Of a stretch of 64,000 nucleotides of DNA, positions 17,570 through 26,239 are shown one piece after another. The number at the start of each line of letters is the position of its first letter. The first letter of the stretch is position 1. The notes beneath the pieces were generated by a model. The model was not told the origin of the DNA. It worked only from the letters and a program-made list of their open reading frames with translations, and ran no database searches. The position numbers were made by a program, and so were the translations under genes. Source of the stretch: Brenneria goodwinii (GTDB lineage: Bacteria; Pseudomonadota; Gammaproteobacteria; Enterobacterales; Enterobacteriaceae); assembly GCF_002291445.1 (NCBI RefSeq), contig NZ_CP014137.1, positions 1,364,001 through 1,428,000 of the forward strand, in the 5' to 3' direction.

Positions 17570-17869
17570 ATAAAAAGCCGGTGCCGAACGCCTGGCGCAG
17601 GCCGCCGCGTCGCTCGGTAATAACGTGAATACCTGCGTTCTGGATGCGCGCGATCCCATTGCAGTGAAAAACGCTTTTGCCAAGATTGGGGTATTTGACC
17701 GAATGGCGTGTCTCCCGGCATAGTGGACACGCCGTGGTGGATTTTTCTGAGCGATGAACAGAAAGCCCCGATATTCGCGCGGACGGGAATACTTTTCTCC
17801 TTCGGTATTTCAGTACGCAGAAATATATTCGCAATAATGAATTATCTTGCGGATCATATGAAATATTAA
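17570..17869 (+). pseudogene. SDR pseudogene with an internal deletion
   Basis: Two pieces of one short-chain dehydrogenase lie in different frames. Piece 1 (about 17573-17700) reads AERLAQAAASLGNNV, then VLDARDPIAVKNAF and FDRM, equivalent to the segment after the cofactor loop. Piece 2 (about 17709-17869) reads VSPGIVDTPWWIFLSDEQK, then IFARTG and a degenerate end NYLADHMKY before TAA, equivalent to the P-G-x-x-x-T-P-W-W and C-terminal part. The N terminus, NNAG, Ser and Tyr-x-x-x-Lys regions are missing. It is a dead gene in the divergent region between two operons. Confidence 0.65.
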
Positions 17870-18184
17870 TGGATTCGGTTTTTTAATTTAATTTTTACGG
17901 CTGACTTTTGTCTATATGCACTTTTTTGTTGCATCCTTCCGCTAAAATTCAACGTTATTTACGTCCCCAAGTGCAATAATAATTCAGTTGGTCTTCAATG
18001 GTGCAATCGATGCCATATTTTCGTCTTTGACTATCAATACAGGTTATATTAATGCGTTATTTTTAATAACTCCTGATATTGTTTCTGGTTTTTTTTGCTT
18101 TATAACTGATATCTCTCCTGTTGAATGACGGCTTTCATCAGGTAGAAAAACTAGGGGTAATTCGAATTTATAGAGGGTGCCATA
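17870..18184. other. Upstream region of the hydantoin operon
   Basis: An AT-rich 315-bp gap that must carry the promoter of the rightward importer operon. I see no confident -35/-10 pair and no strong dyad. ATGCAC-n7-TTGCA at about 17917-17934 has the wrong spacing for sigma-54. Confidence 0.35.
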
Positions 18185-19063
18185 ATGAAAATAAATATAA
18201 AAATAGCGAGCCTGATGATTGCCGGCGTATGTTTTTTTTCTTATGCGCAAGCAGACGACCTTCCTCCTCTCAAAGTCGCGCTGGATGGGACTTTTGCGCC
18301 GCACGCCATGCCGAAAATGGGCGGGGGGATCGAAGGGTTTAATGTGGATTTGGCCAATGAGGTGGCAAAAAAAATGGGGCGGCGGATAAACATTATCGCC
18401 GCGCAATTTTCCGGTCTTATTCCCGCAATGCAGGCTGGAACATATGACTTTATTGTCGCGCCGGTTACTATTACCAAGGAGCGCGCTGAAAATGTGCTGT
18501 TCAGCGAGGGCTATTATAATAGCGATTATCAATTCGTAGTGAAAAAAGGTACGCCGGAAATTAATTCACTCGATGGTTTTAGAAATAAGACCTTAGCCGT
18601 TAATAAAGGCGCTGAATATGATATTTGGGCGCGTAAATTAGCCGATGAATATCAATGGAAGGTCGTCAGTTACGGCACCAATACCGATGCTATTCAGGCC
18701 GTGGTTTCTAATAAGGCTTTCGCAGCGATAACCGGCATCACTCCAGGCGCCTGGGCGGTGAAAAAGAATCCGCGCATCGCGCTTTCCTACACCCAGTCCA
18801 CCAATAACGTATGGGGCATGGCGTTCAGAAAGGATGACACGGCGACCCGCGCTCAGGTGGATCGCATTATCGAATGCCTGAAAGTCGACGGCACCATCAG
18901 CCGTCTGGCTGAAAAATGGTTCGGCCTGACGCCCGCGGCGGGCAGCGCGGCGGTGACGCCGATGCCGGGTTATGGGCCGCCGGGACTGCCGGGTTATGAA
19001 GATACGCCTCATCCGTTGACGTGCGAGCCATCCGACGCCGAGGCCGGGGAGACGCTTCCATGA
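18185..19063 (+). CDS. Amino-acid-type ABC transporter substrate-binding protein with Pro/Gly-rich tail
   Basis: A 292-residue family-3 binding protein. The signal peptide is residues 1-23 (cleavage after AQA). Body motifs include LKVALDGTFAPHAMP, GFNVDLANEVAKKMG, FSGLIPAMQAGTYDFIVAPV (the ligand-clamp region) and the C-terminal lobe end SRLAEKWFGL at about residue 248. Beyond this lies a 45-residue Pro/Gly-rich tail (GYGPPGLPGYEDTPHP) unlike normal family members. The gene heads the operon that continues with ATPase, two permeases and the hydantoin enzymes, so the ligand is probably a hydantoin, N-carbamoyl amino acid or related ureide. This substrate is inferred from neighbours. Confidence 0.87.
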   Translation: MKINIKIASLMIAGVCFFSYAQADDLPPLKVALDGTFAPHAMPKMGGGIEGFNVDLANEVAKKMGRRINIIAAQFSGLIPAMQAGTYDFIVAPVTITKERAENVLFSEGYYNSDYQFVVKKGTPEINSLDGFRNKTLAVNKGAEYDIWARKLADEYQWKVVSYGTNTDAIQAVVSNKAFAAITGITPGAWAVKKNPRIALSYTQSTNNVWGMAFRKDDTATRAQVDRIIECLKVDGTISRLAEKWFGLTPAAGSAAVTPMPGYGPPGLPGYEDTPHPLTCEPSDAEAGETLP

Positions 19064-19800
19064 TGCAACGGCCGATACTGGAGATCGCCGGACTCTATAA
19101 ATCGTACGGCGACACCGAGGTGTTGAAAGGCATCGATCTGAAGGTGGCGGAGAAAGAGCTGGTGTTTCTGATTGGGCCTTCAGGTTCGGGCAAAAGCACG
19201 CTGTTGCGCTGCTGCAATTTGCTGGAGCGGCCCGAGTCCGGCGCGATATTGCTGCGCGGCAACGATATCGCCCTACGCGCCCGGCAAATCAACCTCGTCC
19301 GCCAGCGTATCGGCATGGTCTTTCAGTCGTTCAATCTGTATCCGCATTTGGATGTGTTGAGTAACGTGATGCTGGCGCTGCGCAAGGTACAAAAAAAGTC
19401 CGCCGCCGAGGCGCGGCAGATCGCCATGCACCATCTGGAGCAGGTGGGGCTGAGACACAAGGCGTCCAGCCGCGCCACGGATCTGTCCGGCGGCCAGCAG
19501 CAGCGCGTCGCCATCGCCCGCGCGTTGGCGCTGAAGCCGGAAGTCATGTTGTTTGACGAACCGACCAGCGCGCTGGATCCGGAACTGGTGGCGGATGTGC
19601 TGAACGTGATGCTCGAACTAAAGCGCAACGGCATGACCATGCTGGTGGTCAGTCATGAGATGCGCTTTGCCGCTGAAGCGGCGGATCGGGTGGTATTTAT
19701 GGACGGCGGCGTCATCGTCGAACAGGGGCCGCCGGCGCAGATTTTCCACCATCCGCGCCATGAGCGGCTGCGCGCCTTCGTCAACCGTCTGGGAGGATGA
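19060..19800 (+). CDS. Amino-acid-type ABC transporter ATP-binding protein
   Basis: A 246-residue GlnQ/HisP-family ATPase with Walker A GPSGSGKST at about residues 38-46, Q-loop MVFQSFNLYPH, signature LSGGQQQRVAIARAL, Walker B VMLFDEPTSALDPE and H-loop VVSHE. ATG 19060 overlaps the SBP stop as ATGA and has GGGGAGA 8 nt upstream; a second ATG follows at once. It energises the two-permease amino-acid-type importer. Confidence 0.92.
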   Translation: MMQRPILEIAGLYKSYGDTEVLKGIDLKVAEKELVFLIGPSGSGKSTLLRCCNLLERPESGAILLRGNDIALRARQINLVRQRIGMVFQSFNLYPHLDVLSNVMLALRKVQKKSAAEARQIAMHHLEQVGLRHKASSRATDLSGGQQQRVAIARALALKPEVMLFDEPTSALDPELVADVLNVMLELKRNGMTMLVVSHEMRFAAEAADRVVFMDGGVIVEQGPPAQIFHHPRHERLRAFVNRLGG

Positions 19801-19803
19801 GCG

Positions 19804-20499
19804 ATGGATGCGCCGGTTTCCGCTTTGGATCGATTCCTCTCGGTGTTTTTCAACGCGCAAATCATGCGCGAGTATGCGCCACTGGTGGGTCAGGGAATGC
19901 TGGTGACCTTGCAACTGGCGGTGCTGGTGGTGATAAGCGGCATTCTGATCGGGCTGGCGTTGGCCTGTATCCGCATCTGCCGGGTACGCACGCTGAATGC
20001 GTTGATTGTGCTGTATGCCGATCTGCTGCGTTCTTTGCCGCCGCTGGTGCTGATCCTGCTGGTGTATTTCGGCTTGCCTAATATCGGCATCGATCTGCCC
20101 GGTTTCGTCACGGTCTGGCTGGTGCTATCGCTGGTGCTGGGCGCGTTTGCCGAAGAGATTTTCTGGGCCGGCCTGCTATCGGTGCACAAAGGGCAGTGGC
20201 AGGCGGCGCGCGCCACCGGTTTTGGTTTCGGCGCCACGCTTTGGCACATTGTTCTGCCGCAGGCGATCCGCCTGACGATCCCGCCGTTAACCAACCGGGC
20301 CATCGCCATCAGCAAAAACACCGCGTTGGGATCGGCGGTCAGCGTGCCGGAAATCCTTTATCAGGCGACGTCGGCGCAGTCGGTCACCGGCAGCGCCACC
20401 CCGTTGCTGCTCGGTACGCTGGCCTATCTGCTGCTGTTTGTTCCGGTGGTGATTCTGGGGCGCTGGCTTGAGCAACGTTTCGCCTGGGGGATGCGTTAA
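19804..20499 (+). CDS. Amino-acid-type ABC transporter permease 1
   Basis: A 231-residue HisM/GlnP-type permease with about five helices. GQGMLVTLQLAVLVVISG opens the domain. DLLRSLPPLVLILLVYFGLP is the family R-x-x-P/T-L segment, and the EAA loop is QWQAARATGFGFGATLWHIVLPQAIR. It starts 4 nt after the ATPase stop with GGAGGATGAGCG as Shine-Dalgarno. It pairs with the next gene as a heterodimer. Confidence 0.9.
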   Translation: MDAPVSALDRFLSVFFNAQIMREYAPLVGQGMLVTLQLAVLVVISGILIGLALACIRICRVRTLNALIVLYADLLRSLPPLVLILLVYFGLPNIGIDLPGFVTVWLVLSLVLGAFAEEIFWAGLLSVHKGQWQAARATGFGFGATLWHIVLPQAIRLTIPPLTNRAIAISKNTALGSAVSVPEILYQATSAQSVTGSATPLLLGTLAYLLLFVPVVILGRWLEQRFAWGMR

Positions 20500-21164
20500 T
20501 GGACATGCTGTTAGAGCAATTTCTGAATATCGAGGTGATGAAAGCGTGCTTCCCGATGCTGCTTGATGGGCTGTGGGTCACGCTGCAGCTCTGTCTGCTG
20601 GTGATTCCGGTCGGCTGCGTGGCCGGATTGCTTACCGCGCTGGCCTGCCTGTCTTCGCGCCGCTCGTTGCGCATCGGCGCGATTATTTTCACCGACCTGT
20701 TTCGCGCCGTGCCGCCTCTGGTGCTGTTGATTCTGATTTATTCCGGTCTGCCGTTCGCCGGGCTGCATTTATCGCCGATGCAGGCGGTGGCGTTGGCCTT
20801 CATGCTCAATAACGCCGCTTACTATGGCGAGGTGTTGCGCGCCGGCATTCAGTCGGTGGGACGCGGTCAGCGCGAAGCCGCGCGCAGCACCGGGCTGAAT
20901 GCGCTACAGACGCTGCTGTGGGTGGTGCTGCCTCAGGCGGTGCGCAACGTTCTGCCGGACCTGCTATCCAACACCATTGAGGTGATCAAGCTGACCTCGC
21001 TGGCCAGCGTGGTGTCGCTGGCGGAAATACTGTATGCCGCCGATATGGCGCGTTCTCTGACGTATAACGCCTCGCCGCTGGTGCTGGCGGCGGGATTCTA
21101 TCTGGTAATGATTTGGCCTCTGGTCAGGTTGATCAGCCGCTTTGAGCGGCGTGTTGAAGAATAA
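20499..21164 (+). CDS. Amino-acid-type ABC transporter permease 2
   Basis: A 221-residue partner permease. Motifs are LLDGLWVTLQLCLLVIPVG, FTDLFRAVPPLVLLILIYSGLP and the EAA loop GQREAARSTGLNALQTLLWVVLPQAVR. Its ATG shares one base with the preceding stop (TAATG), so translation is coupled. The pair resembles the polar amino-acid family found beside catabolic enzymes. Confidence 0.9.
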   Translation: MDMLLEQFLNIEVMKACFPMLLDGLWVTLQLCLLVIPVGCVAGLLTALACLSSRRSLRIGAIIFTDLFRAVPPLVLLILIYSGLPFAGLHLSPMQAVALAFMLNNAAYYGEVLRAGIQSVGRGQREAARSTGLNALQTLLWVVLPQAVRNVLPDLLSNTIEVIKLTSLASVVSLAEILYAADMARSLTYNASPLVLAAGFYLVMIWPLVRLISRFERRVEE

Positions 21165-21178
21165 TACGGGAACTGAAT

Positions 21179-22141
21179 ATGAGAAAATGTATTGTTGGCG
21201 GCGCTCAACTGGGCGCTATCCAGAAAACGGACAGCCGCGAGTCGGTGGTGGCGAGAATGTTGGAACTGATGGATCAGGCGCACGCGGCTTCCTGCGATCT
21301 GCTGGTATTCCCGGAACTGGCGCTGACCACCTTTTTCCCGCGCTGGTACAGCGAAGATCCGGCGGAAATCGAACGCTGGTTTGAATCAGAGATGCCCAAC
21401 CAGACGACGATGCCGTTGTTTGAGCGCGCGCGGATGTACCAGATGGCCATCACTTTCGGTTATGCGGAGTCCACTCCCGATGGCCGGCACTTCAACGCCT
21501 CGCTGATGACCGACCGTAACGGCGACATTATCGCCAAATACCGCAAGGTGCATCTGCCGGGACACGACGCCTACGATCCCGAACGCGCGTTTCAGCATTT
21601 GGAAAAATACTATTTCGAACCGGGAGATCTGGGATTCCACGTCTTTTCCAATCTTGGCGGCATCATGGGCATGGCGATTTGCAACGATCGGCGTTGGCCG
21701 GAAACCTATCGCGTACTGGGGCTACAGGGCGTAGAGCTGGTGACCATCGGCTATAACACGCCGGCGTTCAACGCGCAGCGCCGGGACGAGGCCGATGACA
21801 AGCGGTTGTTCCATTCCCTTCTGTCGATGCAGGCCGGCGCCTATCAGAACAGCACTTATGTGGTGGGGGTGGCCAAGGCCGGCGTTGAGGACGGTCATGA
21901 ACTGATTGGCGGCAGCGTGATTATCGATCCCAACGGTTTCGTGCTGGCCGAGGCGAAAACCCAGAACGATGAACTGATCGTCGCGGCGTGCGATTTCGAT
22001 GAGAGCAGTTTCGGCAAAGAGACGATATTCGACTTTAAACGCCATCGCCGCACCGAGCATTACCGGTTGATCGTCGAACAAACCGGCGTCGAAATTCCGG
22101 CTGAAGTGGAAAAGGATCTGGCGAAATGCAACATCGGATAA
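21179..22141 (+). CDS. N-carbamoyl-D-amino-acid hydrolase
   Basis: A 320-residue nitrilase-superfamily amidase. The catalytic triad is visible as E46 (VFPELALTTFFPRW), K123 (KYRKVHLPG) and C168 (GMAICNDRRWPETYR). HLEKYYFEPGDLGF and LLSMQAGAYQN match the classic Agrobacterium D-carbamoylase closely, as I remember it. It converts N-carbamoyl-D-amino acids to D-amino acid, CO2 and ammonia in the cytosol. It overlaps the next gene by 16 bp and follows the importer by 14 bp, so uptake and hydrolysis are co-expressed. High confidence in function; the side-chain preference is unknown. Confidence 0.92.
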   Translation: MRKCIVGGAQLGAIQKTDSRESVVARMLELMDQAHAASCDLLVFPELALTTFFPRWYSEDPAEIERWFESEMPNQTTMPLFERARMYQMAITFGYAESTPDGRHFNASLMTDRNGDIIAKYRKVHLPGHDAYDPERAFQHLEKYYFEPGDLGFHVFSNLGGIMGMAICNDRRWPETYRVLGLQGVELVTIGYNTPAFNAQRRDEADDKRLFHSLLSMQAGAYQNSTYVVGVAKAGVEDGHELIGGSVIIDPNGFVLAEAKTQNDELIVAACDFDESSFGKETIFDFKRHRRTEHYRLIVEQTGVEIPAEVEKDLAKCNIG

Positions 22142-23058
22142 ACCGGCATACGGCGGGGGTGTTCGCTATCGCGCCGACGCCGTTCGACCAGCAGGAGGGC
22201 ATTGATTACCCGAGCTTGTCGCGGCTTATCGCTTTGTATCAACAGGCGCAGGTCAGCGGCATCACGGTGCTCGGCATGATGGGGGAAGCGCAGAAACTCT
22301 CGCAGGCCGAACAATTGAGCGTTATCGACGCCTTTCTTGACGGGGTTGCGGGCGCGCTGCCGGTGATCGCCGGCGTCTCCGCCGCGGGCATCGCCAATAT
22401 GGCGGCGCTGGCCGAGGCCGCCATGGCGCGCGGATGCGCCGGCGTGATGGTTGCGCCGGCGGCGGGATTGAAAACCGATGAGGCGGTGTTCAATTACATG
22501 AAGCAGGCGTGTACGGCGCTGGGGCCGGATATCCCGATCTGTTTTCAGGATTTTCCGCAGATGACCGGCGTACACGTCAGCGCCGACCTGATCGTCCGTC
22601 TGACGCGCGAACTGCCGCAGATCGTGATGCTTAAACATGAAGACAGCCCCGGCTTGAACAAAATCAGCGCCATCCGCCGTCAGTTGGCGGCGGACGACAC
22701 GGCTCTCTCCATCCTGACCGGCAACGGCGGACTCTACTTGCCGCTTGAGCTACAGCGCGGCGCGGACGGCGCCATGACCGGCTACGCCTGGCCGGAAATG
22801 CTGGTGGAAGTGGTGCGGCGTCACCAGCAGGGCGATATGGACGGCGCGCAGGATATGTTTGACAGCCATTTGCCGCTGCTGAGCTACGAGCAGCAGCCTG
22901 GCATCGGTTTAGCCATTCGCAAAGGGATTCTGCGCCAGCGCGGCATTTTCGCCTCGGCGCGTCTGCGCGCGCCGGGAGCGCGGCTTTCGCCGGAAGACGA
23001 ACAACAGTTGCAGCGCTTGATGCAGCGTTTGGCGGCGCGGCTGCGTCATACCGGCTGA
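22126..23058 (+). CDS. DapA/NAL-family lyase homologue with atypical active site
   Basis: A 310-residue TIM-barrel protein of the dihydrodipicolinate synthase/N-acetylneuraminate lyase family. The Schiff-base lysine is present (K170 in IVMLKHEDSPGL). The usual G-T-T-G-E motif is G-M-M-G-E (residues 50-54), and the catalytic Tyr of Y-N-x-P is replaced by Gln (Q141 in CFQDFPQMTG). It therefore cannot use the Thr/Tyr proton relay of DapA. It is not DapA; a retro-aldolase or a different imine chemistry on a hydantoin-derived metabolite is possible. It lies between D-carbamoylase and hydantoinase genes and is translationally coupled to the former. Confidence 0.83.
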   Translation: MQHRINRHTAGVFAIAPTPFDQQEGIDYPSLSRLIALYQQAQVSGITVLGMMGEAQKLSQAEQLSVIDAFLDGVAGALPVIAGVSAAGIANMAALAEAAMARGCAGVMVAPAAGLKTDEAVFNYMKQACTALGPDIPICFQDFPQMTGVHVSADLIVRLTRELPQIVMLKHEDSPGLNKISAIRRQLAADDTALSILTGNGGLYLPLELQRGADGAMTGYAWPEMLVEVVRRHQQGDMDGAQDMFDSHLPLLSYEQQPGIGLAIRKGILRQRGIFASARLRAPGARLSPEDEQQLQRLMQRLAARLRHTG

Positions 23059-23109
23059 TCGCCTATCCCGCTTTCCGACGTACGAGCAGATTAATGAAGG
23101 AGGTCTCCG

Positions 23110-24585
23110 ATGTTTGACTTGATTATCCGCGGCGGGCGCATCATTACCGCCACCGACGACTACACGGCCGATATCGGCATCAAAGACGGCCGTATCGCGG
23201 CGTTGGGCGCCCTGAGCGAGGGGCGCGAGACGATTGATGCGGACGGTCTGTGGGTGATGCCCGGCGGCATTGAAGGACATTGCCATATCGCGCAGGAATC
23301 CTCTTCTGGGCTGATGAGCGCCGATGATTATTACAGCGGTACGGTGTCGGCGGCGTTCGGCGGCAATACCACCATTGTGCCTTTCGCCGCTCAAATGAAG
23401 GGACAGCGGCTGGAGAACGTGCTGGAGGTTTACCACCACCGCGCCGCGCCGAAAGCGGTGCTGGATTACTCCTGGCATCTGATCATCACCGATCCGACGG
23501 CGTCGCTGGCGGACGATCTACCCAAAGTGGTGGCGCGCGGCGTGCCGTCGTTTAAGTTTTTCATGACGTACGACGCGGTAAAAATGAATGATGGCGACAT
23601 TCTCAACCTGCTGACGCTGGCGGCGGAACACGGCGCGCTGGCGATGGTGCATGCGGAAAATAACGACATCATAAAATGGATGAGTCAGCGTCTGTTGGAT
23701 CGCGGTTATACGGCGCCGCGCTATCACGCGATCAGCCATCCGGCGGCGGCGGAAATTGAGGCGATCGGCCGGGTGACTCAACTGGCGGCGTTCGTCGGCG
23801 GTCCGCTGATGGTGGTGCATGTGTCCACCGTCGAAGGGGCGGAGATCATCGCCCGCGCGCGTCTTGCCGGCGCGAAAATCTTCAGTGAAACCTGCCCGCA
23901 ATATCTGTTTCTTACCCGCGACGATCTCGATCGGCCGGGGCGGGAAGGCGCGAAATTCATGTGCAGCCCGCCGGTGCGCGATACGACCACCCAGCAGGGG
24001 CTGTGGCGTCATTTGCAGGCGGGCACTTTTGACTTCTTTTCCTCCGATCACGCGCCTTATCGCTTTGACGCCAGCGGCAAATTTTTCCACGGCCCGGACG
24101 CCACCTTCCGCCAGATCGCCAACGGTATGCCGGGCATCGGTCTCAGGATGCCGCTGCTGTTCAGCGAGGGGGTGATGAAAGGGCGGATTACGCCGCAGCA
24201 GTTTGTGGCGCTGACCTCGACTAACGCCGCTAAAACGCTGGGTATGTTTCCGCAAAAAGGCGCCATCGCCATCGGCGCCGATGCGGATCTGGCGCTGTGG
24301 GATCCGAATGCGACGCGCCGTGTAACGCATGCCGATCAGCATGACAACATGGACTACACACCGTTTGAGGGCATGACCCTGCGCGGTTGTCCGGTACGGG
24401 TCATCAGCCGCGGCGAAACGGTGATCGCCGACGGCGAACTGCGCGCCGCCGCCGGCCGTGGCCGCTTCGTTCACCGGCGTCCGCCGGATTGCACCGGTAT
24501 GCCCGGCGTCTATACGCCGGAGCTGGACCCGGCGCTTAACTTCGGCGCCGATCTGGCGCCGGTATCAAAGCGGGAGGCCGAATGA
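23110..24585 (+). CDS. hydA: D-hydantoinase / dihydropyrimidinase
   Basis: A 491-residue cyclic amidohydrolase that opens hydantoins or dihydropyrimidines to N-carbamoyl (beta-)amino acids. The binuclear zinc site is complete: H57-x-H59 in GGIEGHCHIAQE, carbamylated lysine K149 in SFKFFMTYD, H181 in MVHAEN, H237 in MVVHVST and D313 in FSSDHAPY. Length matches the family (about 460-490). A strong AAGGAGGT lies 6 nt before ATG 23110. The next gene overlaps its stop by four bases. D-specificity is inferred from the D-carbamoylase next door. Confidence 0.92.
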   Translation: MFDLIIRGGRIITATDDYTADIGIKDGRIAALGALSEGRETIDADGLWVMPGGIEGHCHIAQESSSGLMSADDYYSGTVSAAFGGNTTIVPFAAQMKGQRLENVLEVYHHRAAPKAVLDYSWHLIITDPTASLADDLPKVVARGVPSFKFFMTYDAVKMNDGDILNLLTLAAEHGALAMVHAENNDIIKWMSQRLLDRGYTAPRYHAISHPAAAEIEAIGRVTQLAAFVGGPLMVVHVSTVEGAEIIARARLAGAKIFSETCPQYLFLTRDDLDRPGREGAKFMCSPPVRDTTTQQGLWRHLQAGTFDFFSSDHAPYRFDASGKFFHGPDATFRQIANGMPGIGLRMPLLFSEGVMKGRITPQQFVALTSTNAAKTLGMFPQKGAIAIGADADLALWDPNATRRVTHADQHDNMDYTPFEGMTLRGCPVRVISRGETVIADGELRAAAGRGRFVHRRPPDCTGMPGVYTPELDPALNFGADLAPVSKREAE

Positions 24586-25259
24586 CGCGACCTTTACCGA
24601 TTCTTGTCATCAATCCCAACAGCAATCCCGCCGTGACCGATGGACTGCGCGCTGCCACCGCGGCCTTCCGCCTGCCCGCCGGGCCGGAGATCGAATGTAT
24701 TACCCTGACTCAGGCGCCGCCCGGCATTGAAAGCCAGGCGGATATCGAGGCGGTGGAGCCGCTGCTGCTGGCGGAAATCGCCGCCCGCCGCCAGGTCTCC
24801 GCCGTGGTGCTGGCCTGTTATTCGGACCCGGCCATCGACGCCTGCCGCCGGGCAGCCGGCGTACCGGTGTTGGGGATTCAGGAGTCGGCGCTGTCGGTGG
24901 CGCTGACATCGGGACGCCGCTTCGGCGTGCTGGCCATCCAAACGCAATCGGTCGCCCGTCATCTGGCCTATGTCCGCCGGCTGGGACTGGAGGCGCGGCT
25001 GGCCGGAGAACGTCCGCTGAATATCAGCGTGACGGAGTCGGCGTCGGGCGAGGGGGTGAGCCGCAGGCTGGAGAGCGTCGGCCGCCAGTTGATCGAGCAG
25101 GATGGCGCCGATGTGCTGATTCTGGGCTGCGCCGGATTGTCGCGTCAGCGCCGGTTGCTACAGGAGACGCTTGGCGTCCCGGTGATCGACCCGACGCAGG
25201 CGGCGGTGGGGCTGGCGCTAACGGCGATACTCTCCGGCGGGGAATGCGGTGAAAATTGA
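24582..25259 (+). CDS. Hydantoin racemase / Asp-Glu racemase family
   Basis: A 225-residue two-domain racemase. The start ILVINPNSNPAVTDGL is the hydantoin-racemase phosphate-loop-like motif. Two catalytic cysteines are present, C79 in VVLACYSDPAIDACR and C183 in LILGCAGLSRQ. It interconverts L- and D-5-substituted hydantoins so that the D-specific hydantoinase and carbamoylase can use both. It is coupled to hydA through ATGA and overlaps the LysR gene by 11 bp. Confidence 0.88.
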   Translation: MTRPLPILVINPNSNPAVTDGLRAATAAFRLPAGPEIECITLTQAPPGIESQADIEAVEPLLLAEIAARRQVSAVVLACYSDPAIDACRRAAGVPVLGIQESALSVALTSGRRFGVLAIQTQSVARHLAYVRRLGLEARLAGERPLNISVTESASGEGVSRRLESVGRQLIEQDGADVLILGCAGLSRQRRLLQETLGVPVIDPTQAAVGLALTAILSGGECGEN

Positions 25260-26163
25260 GCGTAAAAACGATATCAATCTGCGTTTGCTGGAGATTTTCG
25301 GCACGGTGATGCGCTCTCAGACGACGGTGGACGCCGCCTACGAGCTGGGTATTTCGCAGCCGGCGGTCTCCGGCGGGATAAAACAGCTTGAAGGCCAGCT
25401 CGGCTTTCCGCTTTTCGACCGCATTAATCGACGCTTGCAGCCCACGGAGGACGCCCATCTGCTTTATAAAGAGGTGGAGCCGATTTTCATGATGATCCGC
25501 TCGGCGGAGAGCCGCATTCGCTCCCTGCGCAGCGGTAATGCAGGCATCCTGCGCATCCTGGGAACGCCGCCGCTGGGCTTTTCGCTGGTGCCGCACGCGC
25601 TGCGCCAGCTGCTGCTCAACCGGCGCGGCGTGAAGGTGCATTTCGATGTGGTGGGGCTTAACCGGGTATTGCAGGCGGTGGAGCTCGGCGTCGCGGACGT
25701 CGGGCTGGCGCTGGGGCTGGACGAACATCCGGCGGTCAACGTGGAGAAGATTAAACACGGCAACATGATGTGCCTGGTGCCGCGCGGCCATCCGCTGTAC
25801 GGCATGCCGACGATCCGGGTGGAGCATGTCCGTCAGTACGGCTACATCGGTCTGAACATCGAATCGACGCTGGGACTGTTGCTGGCTTATGCGTTTCGTC
25901 AGTGCGGCGTGAACTACGAACCCGATGTAGAGGTACGCTATACCAATAGCGCCGCCATGCTCAGCCAGGCCGGGGTGGGGATGGCGATTGTGGATTCGGT
26001 AACGGCGTTGCATCAGGAGTGGAAAGACGTCGCCATCGTACCGTTTGAGATAGCGGTGCCGGTTTCCATCTGCATCGTGACGCGTAAACAGGTGTCGCAA
26101 AATCGCCTGGTGGTGGATTTTATCGAGCAGGTAAAAAACGTGATTGAACAGGAGATTCGCTGA
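25249..26163 (+). CDS. LysR-family transcriptional regulator
   Basis: A 304-residue LTTR. The N-terminal winged helix is NLRLLEIFGTVMRSQTTVDA, then LGISQPAVSGGIKQLEGQLG and FDRINRRLQPTEDA. The effector domain starts near residue 95. GTG 25249 is the only start that keeps the helix-turn-helix complete, inside the racemase reading frame. Being co-transcribed with the hydantoin genes instead of divergent is unusual for the family. It probably senses a hydantoin or amino-acid intermediate and controls this operon. Confidence 0.88.
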   Translation: MKIERKNDINLRLLEIFGTVMRSQTTVDAAYELGISQPAVSGGIKQLEGQLGFPLFDRINRRLQPTEDAHLLYKEVEPIFMMIRSAESRIRSLRSGNAGILRILGTPPLGFSLVPHALRQLLLNRRGVKVHFDVVGLNRVLQAVELGVADVGLALGLDEHPAVNVEKIKHGNMMCLVPRGHPLYGMPTIRVEHVRQYGYIGLNIESTLGLLLAYAFRQCGVNYEPDVEVRYTNSAAMLSQAGVGMAIVDSVTALHQEWKDVAIVPFEIAVPVSICIVTRKQVSQNRLVVDFIEQVKNVIEQEIR

Positions 26164-26239
26164 ACGGCGGTGTCTTGGCGATGGCGGCGCGCACGGCGCT
26201 TATGTCGACGCGGCGATGAATTTCTGAAAGGGGAATGGT

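Noticed and set aside
17568..17834. 88-codon leftward ORF
   Set aside because: It is antisense to a recognisable SDR pseudogene on the plus strand.
17917..17934. Sigma-54 promoter upstream of the hydantoin operon
   Set aside because: ATGCAC-n7-TTGCA has two bases too many between the -24 and -12 elements and lacks the GG.
23518..24474. Antisense ORF of 318 codons opposite the hydantoinase
   Set aside because: Same shadow effect. The plus-strand hydantoinase has a full set of metal ligands.
25024..26100. Long antisense ORF (358 codons) opposite the racemase/LysR genes
   Set aside because: It mirrors GC-rich codon structure of a confident LysR gene, is rich in His/Arg/Gln, and has no domain motif.
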